Positions 30,954-35,049 of a DNA stretch of 35,049 nt are shown here, piece by piece. Under the pieces are notes generated by a model. The model did not search any database. It was not told where the DNA came from and saw only the letters and a list, made by a program, of their open reading frames with translations. Position numbers and translations under genes: made by a program. The DNA is from an uncultured Pelagibacteraceae bacterium. Its GTDB lineage: Bacteria; Pseudomonadota; Alphaproteobacteria; Pelagibacterales; Pelagibacteraceae. The stretch covers positions 1 through 35,049 of the forward strand of contig CACNAY010000009.1 of the NCBI GenBank assembly GCA_902618555.1, read 5' to 3'. The first letter of the stretch is position 1, and each line of letters starts with the position of its first letter.

Positions 30954-32277
30954 AAAAGAAGATAAAATTTTTAAAAATCTCTATAACGAATTTGGTTGGG
31001 AAATAGAGAATGCAATCAAAAGAAATGATTGGAAAGATACAAAAAAAATCATTTCCAAGGGAAGAGATTGGATAATTAATGAGGTTAAAACATCGGAACT
31101 AAGAGGAAGAGGTGGGGCTGGATTTTCAACTGGACTTAAATGGTCATTTGCTCCCAAAGAATTAGGTTCTAGGCCACATTACCTTGTGATCAATGCGGAT
31201 GAGTCTGAACCAGGTACGTGTAAAGATAGAGACATTCTAAGATTTGAACCCCAGAAACTAATTGAAGGGTGTTTAATAGCTGGTTTCGCTGTTAATGCTC
31301 ACATTTGTTACATTTATATTAGAGGTGAATACTTTAACGAGGGCAAAAGATTACAAGAGGCTATTAATCAAGCTTATAAAAATAATTTTATTGGTAAAAA
31401 TGCATGTGGATCAGGTTGGGATTTTGATATTCACATACATTACGGAGCTGGAGCATATATATGCGGTGAAGAAACAGCTTTGTTAGAAAGTATAGAAGGA
31501 AATAAAGGACAACCACGATTAAAACCTCCTTTCCCTGCTTTAGTAGGTTTGTACGGTTGTCCAACAATTGTAAATAATGTTGAAACTATTGCAGTTGTTC
31601 CAACAATTTTAAGAAGAGGTGGTAAGTGGTTTGCATCGATTGGGAAACCAAAAAATACTGGAACAAAAATATTTTGCATATCTGGTAATGTAAACTCTCC
31701 TTGTAATGTAGAAGAGGAGATGGGTATCCCTCTTAAAGAGTTAATTGAAAAGCATGCTGGAGGTGTTATTGGAGGGTGGGAAAATCTTCAAGCCGTCATT
31801 CCAGGTGGATCTTCAATGCCATTATTGTCAAAAAATATTTGCGATACAATTACTATGGATTTTGACTCTTTAATAGAAAATAAGAGCGGATTAGGTACAG
31901 CTGGAATTATTGTAATAAACAAAGATCAAGACATAATTTCATGCATGGCAAGGATAGCAAGATTTTACAAGCACGAAAGTTGCGGTCAATGCACTCCATG
32001 CCGAGAAGGAGCAGGATGGATGTGGAGAATTCTAAATAGAGTAGAAAAAAGAAAAGCTACATTTAGTGACATCGAATTACTTTCTGATGTGACAAAACAA
32101 ATAGAGGGTCATACAATTTGTGCATTTGGTGAAGGCTCTGCTTGGCCTGTTCAAGGTTTACTTAGACATTTTAGAAAAGAAATTGAAAGTCGTTGTAGAG
32201 AAGAGCCTTTAATTAAAAAGAAAACAAATAATCCTTATTTAGTAGATCAACATCTTTTGGAGAATAAGAATGCCTAA
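30946..32277 (+). CDS. nuoF: NADH-quinone oxidoreductase subunit F
   Basis: [58 protein letters not shown]. Confidence 0.97.
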   Translation: MLKKEDKIFKNLYNEFGWEIENAIKRNDWKDTKKIISKGRDWIINEVKTSELRGRGGAGFSTGLKWSFAPKELGSRPHYLVINADESEPGTCKDRDILRFEPQKLIEGCLIAGFAVNAHICYIYIRGEYFNEGKRLQEAINQAYKNNFIGKNACGSGWDFDIHIHYGAGAYICGEETALLESIEGNKGQPRLKPPFPALVGLYGCPTIVNNVETIAVVPTILRRGGKWFASIGKPKNTGTKIFCISGNVNSPCNVEEEMGIPLKELIEKHAGGVIGGWENLQAVIPGGSSMPLLSKNICDTITMDFDSLIENKSGLGTAGIIVINKDQDIISCMARIARFYKHESCGQCTPCREGAGWMWRILNRVEKRKATFSDIELLSDVTKQIEGHTICAFGEGSAWPVQGLLRHFRKEIESRCREEPLIKKKTNNPYLVDQHLLENKNA

Positions 32278-34327
32278 GATCACTATTAATGGAAAAGAGA
32301 TAGAGTTTGAAAAAGGCATGACCGTACTTCAAGCCTGTGAGCTTGCGGACGCTGAAATACCAAGATTTTGTTACCACGAGAAATTATCTATAGCTGGAAA
32401 TTGTAGAATGTGCCTTGTTGAAATGGAAAAGTCAGCTAAACCTATTGCATCATGTGCAATGCCAGCAGCTGAAGGGATGAAAATTAAAACTAATACAGGC
32501 CTTGTTGAAAAAGCTAGAAAGGGTGTAATGGAATTTCTTCTTGCTAATCACCCCTTAGATTGTCCAGTTTGTGATCAAGGTGGTGAATGTGATCTACAAG
32601 ATCAATCAATGTATTACGGAGTAGATAAATCAAGATTTATTGAAAACAAAAGACAAGTAAAAGAAAAATATATGGGACCATTGATAAAAACTCAAATGAC
32701 TAGATGCATTCATTGCACAAGATGCGTTAGATTTGCCACAGAGGTCGCTGGTGTTCCCGAGATTGGAGCAATTGGGCGAGGTGAAAATATGGAAATTACA
32801 ACATATTTAGAAAAAGCGATGGAGTCAGAGCTTTCAGCTAATGTAATAGATTTATGTCCTGTGGGAGCACTAACATCAAAACCATACGCGTTTGAAGCTA
32901 GGCCATGGGAATTAAAAAAGACTGAAAGTGTAGATGTAATGGATGCAGTAGGTTCAAATATAAGAGTCGATACTTATAATTGGGAAGTAAAAAGAATATT
33001 GCCAAGACTTAACAATGAAATTAATGAAGAATGGATTTCAGATAAGACAAGATATTCATGTGATGGTTTACTCAAGCAAAGGTTAGATACACCCTACGTA
33101 AAAAAGGATAATAAACTTCAAAAATCTTCTTGGGATGAAGCTATTTCTATTTTGATTAAAAAAATAAAAGAGGTAGACCCAAGTGAAATTGGTGGACACA
33201 TTGGAGACATGGTTAATCTGGAAAATGCTTTAAGTTTTAAAAAATTTTTCTCTTATCTAAAAAGTAAAAATCTAGAGTTTAGAGAGAGAAAATTTTATAT
33301 AAATTCTTCTGATAAGAGAAATTACATATTTAATTCCTCGATAAAAGGTATAGAAGAGTCTGATCTGATACTTTTAATAGGCACAAATCCTAGACATGAA
33401 GCTACTATGGTAAACGCAAGGATAAGAAAAGTATTCGCACAAAAAAATGTGCCAATTTTTTCCATTGGAGATCCAGGAGATCTTACATACAAATATACTA
33501 TACTAGGTAGCAAGACTGACGATGTTAAGAAGATATTAGACAAAAATTCAGAATTTTCAGGAAAACTCTTATCTTCGAAAAAACCAATTATTATAATTGG
33601 TGAGTCCGCTCTGGAACTTGACAGCGCTAAATATATATTTGAAGGTATTAAGAGTTTCTTAAAGAATAATAATTTTATCAGTAAAGATTGGAATGCACTT
33701 AATTTTTTACCACAAAATGCATCAACTGTTGGTTTAATAGATCTAGATATTTTATCAAAAAAAGATGAAGAAAAAGATTCTTTCTTTGAAAAACTAAATA
33801 ATAATAAATTAAAAATATTATATCTTTTAGGATCTGACAATTTAGAGATAAAAAAAAATAATGAATTTATTATTTATCAAGGTAGTCATGGCGATAGGGG
33901 AGCAGAAATAGCAGATATAGTTCTTCCAAGCGCCGCCTATACTGAACAAAATGGTCTATATGAAAATTTAGAAGGAAGAGTTCAAGAGTGTAAAAAAGCA
34001 TCTTACCCAATAGGTGAAGCATATGAGGATTGGAAAATATTTAATTTAATTTTGAAAAAATTAGGAAATAAAGAGAAACTACCAACTTTTGACTCATTGA
34101 GATCAGAAGTTTTGAAATTAATCCCAAATTTTACAAAATTAAATGCACTTCCAAGTTATAAAGATATAGATATTAAGAATAATTCATCGAGTTTCATCAG
34201 TGAAGATATAAACATTAAAGAGTTAGATTATTTTTATACAAATGCAATTTCTAGAGCTTCAAAGACAATGAGTGAATGTCGTCAAATCATACGAAATTCA
34301 AAAAAAAATGGCACTAACAATATATGA
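32270..34327 (+). CDS. nuoG: NADH-quinone oxidoreductase subunit G
   Basis: 2Fe-2S N-terminus ([20 protein letters not shown]), [42 protein letters not shown]. Confidence 0.96.
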   Translation: MPKITINGKEIEFEKGMTVLQACELADAEIPRFCYHEKLSIAGNCRMCLVEMEKSAKPIASCAMPAAEGMKIKTNTGLVEKARKGVMEFLLANHPLDCPVCDQGGECDLQDQSMYYGVDKSRFIENKRQVKEKYMGPLIKTQMTRCIHCTRCVRFATEVAGVPEIGAIGRGENMEITTYLEKAMESELSANVIDLCPVGALTSKPYAFEARPWELKKTESVDVMDAVGSNIRVDTYNWEVKRILPRLNNEINEEWISDKTRYSCDGLLKQRLDTPYVKKDNKLQKSSWDEAISILIKKIKEVDPSEIGGHIGDMVNLENALSFKKFFSYLKSKNLEFRERKFYINSSDKRNYIFNSSIKGIEESDLILLIGTNPRHEATMVNARIRKVFAQKNVPIFSIGDPGDLTYKYTILGSKTDDVKKILDKNSEFSGKLLSSKKPIIIIGESALELDSAKYIFEGIKSFLKNNNFISKDWNALNFLPQNASTVGLIDLDILSKKDEEKDSFFEKLNNNKLKILYLLGSDNLEIKKNNEFIIYQGSHGDRGAEIADIVLPSAAYTEQNGLYENLEGRVQECKKASYPIGEAYEDWKIFNLILKKLGNKEKLPTFDSLRSEVLKLIPNFTKLNALPSYKDIDIKNNSSSFISEDINIKELDYFYTNAISRASKTMSECRQIIRNSKKNGTNNI

Positions 34328-35049
34328 TTGAATATCTTCTAATCCTAGGTCAAGAAATTTATAAAATTCTATTTGTTCTTATTCCTATTTTAGTTTCAGT
34401 AGCTATGATAGTATGGCTTGATCGAAGAGTATGGGGCCTCGTGCAAAAAAGAAGAGGTCCTAATGTTGTTGGTCCTTTCGGACTTTTCCAAACTCTTGCT
34501 GATGCATTAAAATATATTTTTAAAGAAATTATTATCCCTGCTAGTGCTAACAAAGTAGTTTTTATTCTTGCTCCTATAGTTACAATGACTTTAGCCTTAG
34601 TTGCATGGGCCGTGATACCATTGAGTGCAGATTTAGTCTTAGCAGATATTAATGTTGGTATTTTATATTTATTTGCGGTTTCGTCTCTCGGTGTTTATGG
34701 GATTATAATGGGAGGATGGGCATCAAATTCAAAATACCCTTTCCTTGGAGCAATAAGATCTGCTGCACAAATGGTCTCGTATGAAGTTTCAATTGGAATA
34801 ATAATTATTAATGTCCTTTTGTGTGTTGGATCATTAAATCTAAATGATATCGTCGTCGCTCAAAGAGAGCTATGGTACATAATCCCTCTGTTTCCAATGT
34901 TTGTAATTTTTTTTATTTCTGCCCTTGCTGAAACAAATAGACCCCCTTTTGATTTGCCTGAGGCTGAGGCTGAATTAGTAGCCGGTTATCAGACCGAATA
35001 CTCAGGAATGATGTATGCAATGTTTTGGCTTGGGGAATATGCAAATATA
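34324..35049 (+). CDS. nuoH: NADH-quinone oxidoreductase subunit H (3' end outside window)
   Basis: My translation from ATG 34324: [64 protein letters not shown]...[27 protein letters not shown]; open to window end and missing from the ORF track. Confidence 0.96.
   Translation, partial: MIEYLLILGQEIYKILFVLIPILVSVAMIVWLDRRVWGLVQKRRGPNVVGPFGLFQTLADALKYIFKEIIIPASANKVVFILAPIVTMTLALVAWAVIPLSADLVLADINVGILYLFAVSSLGVYGIIMGGWASNSKYPFLGAIRSAAQMVSYEVSIGIIIINVLLCVGSLNLNDIVVAQRELWYIIPLFPMFVIFFISALAETNRPPFDLPEAEAELVAGYQTEYSGMMYAMFWLGEYANI

Noticed and set aside
33322-33840. 172-aa minus-strand ORF
   Set aside because: Lies wholly inside nuoG on the opposite strand; no motif.
1-35049. CRISPR arrays, IS elements, phage genes, toxin-antitoxin or other defence systems
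   Set aside because: No regularly spaced repeats, transposase or defence motifs seen in the ORFs or intergenic regions.

Overview
AT-rich, very gene-dense alphaproteobacterial chromosome segment. Gene content and compactness look like SAR11/Pelagibacterales (inference from content, not a database match). In order: 3' part of a class A PBP gene; prfB, which needs a programmed +1 frameshift that the ORF track misses; an AsmA/YhdP-like protein; tyrS (-); anmK; an alpha/beta hydrolase (-); an iscR-sufB-sufC-sufD-sufS-sufU-like-sufT-sufA operon; glnA (-); an EamA transporter; a WecA/MraY-like transferase; tRNA-Leu(UAG); tig-clpP-clpX-lon; a two-gene sugar block (GT17-like transferase and an 850-aa SDR + cupin + C-methyltransferase fusion); a zinc-ribbon protein (-); tRNA-Val(UAC) and tRNA-Asp(GUC); nuoABCDEFG and the start of nuoH, which is cut by the window end. 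Points most worth a second look: the single-chain SDR-cupin-C-methyltransferase protein, an IscR-like operator at the suf promoter, the RF2 frameshift, a SufU-type scaffold in a proteobacterial suf operon, a sigma32-like promoter at lon giving a near-leaderless mRNA, tRNA-Leu 7 nt upstream of tig, and overlap of four of the five convergent gene pairs. No CRISPR arrays, transposases, phage genes or rRNA were seen.
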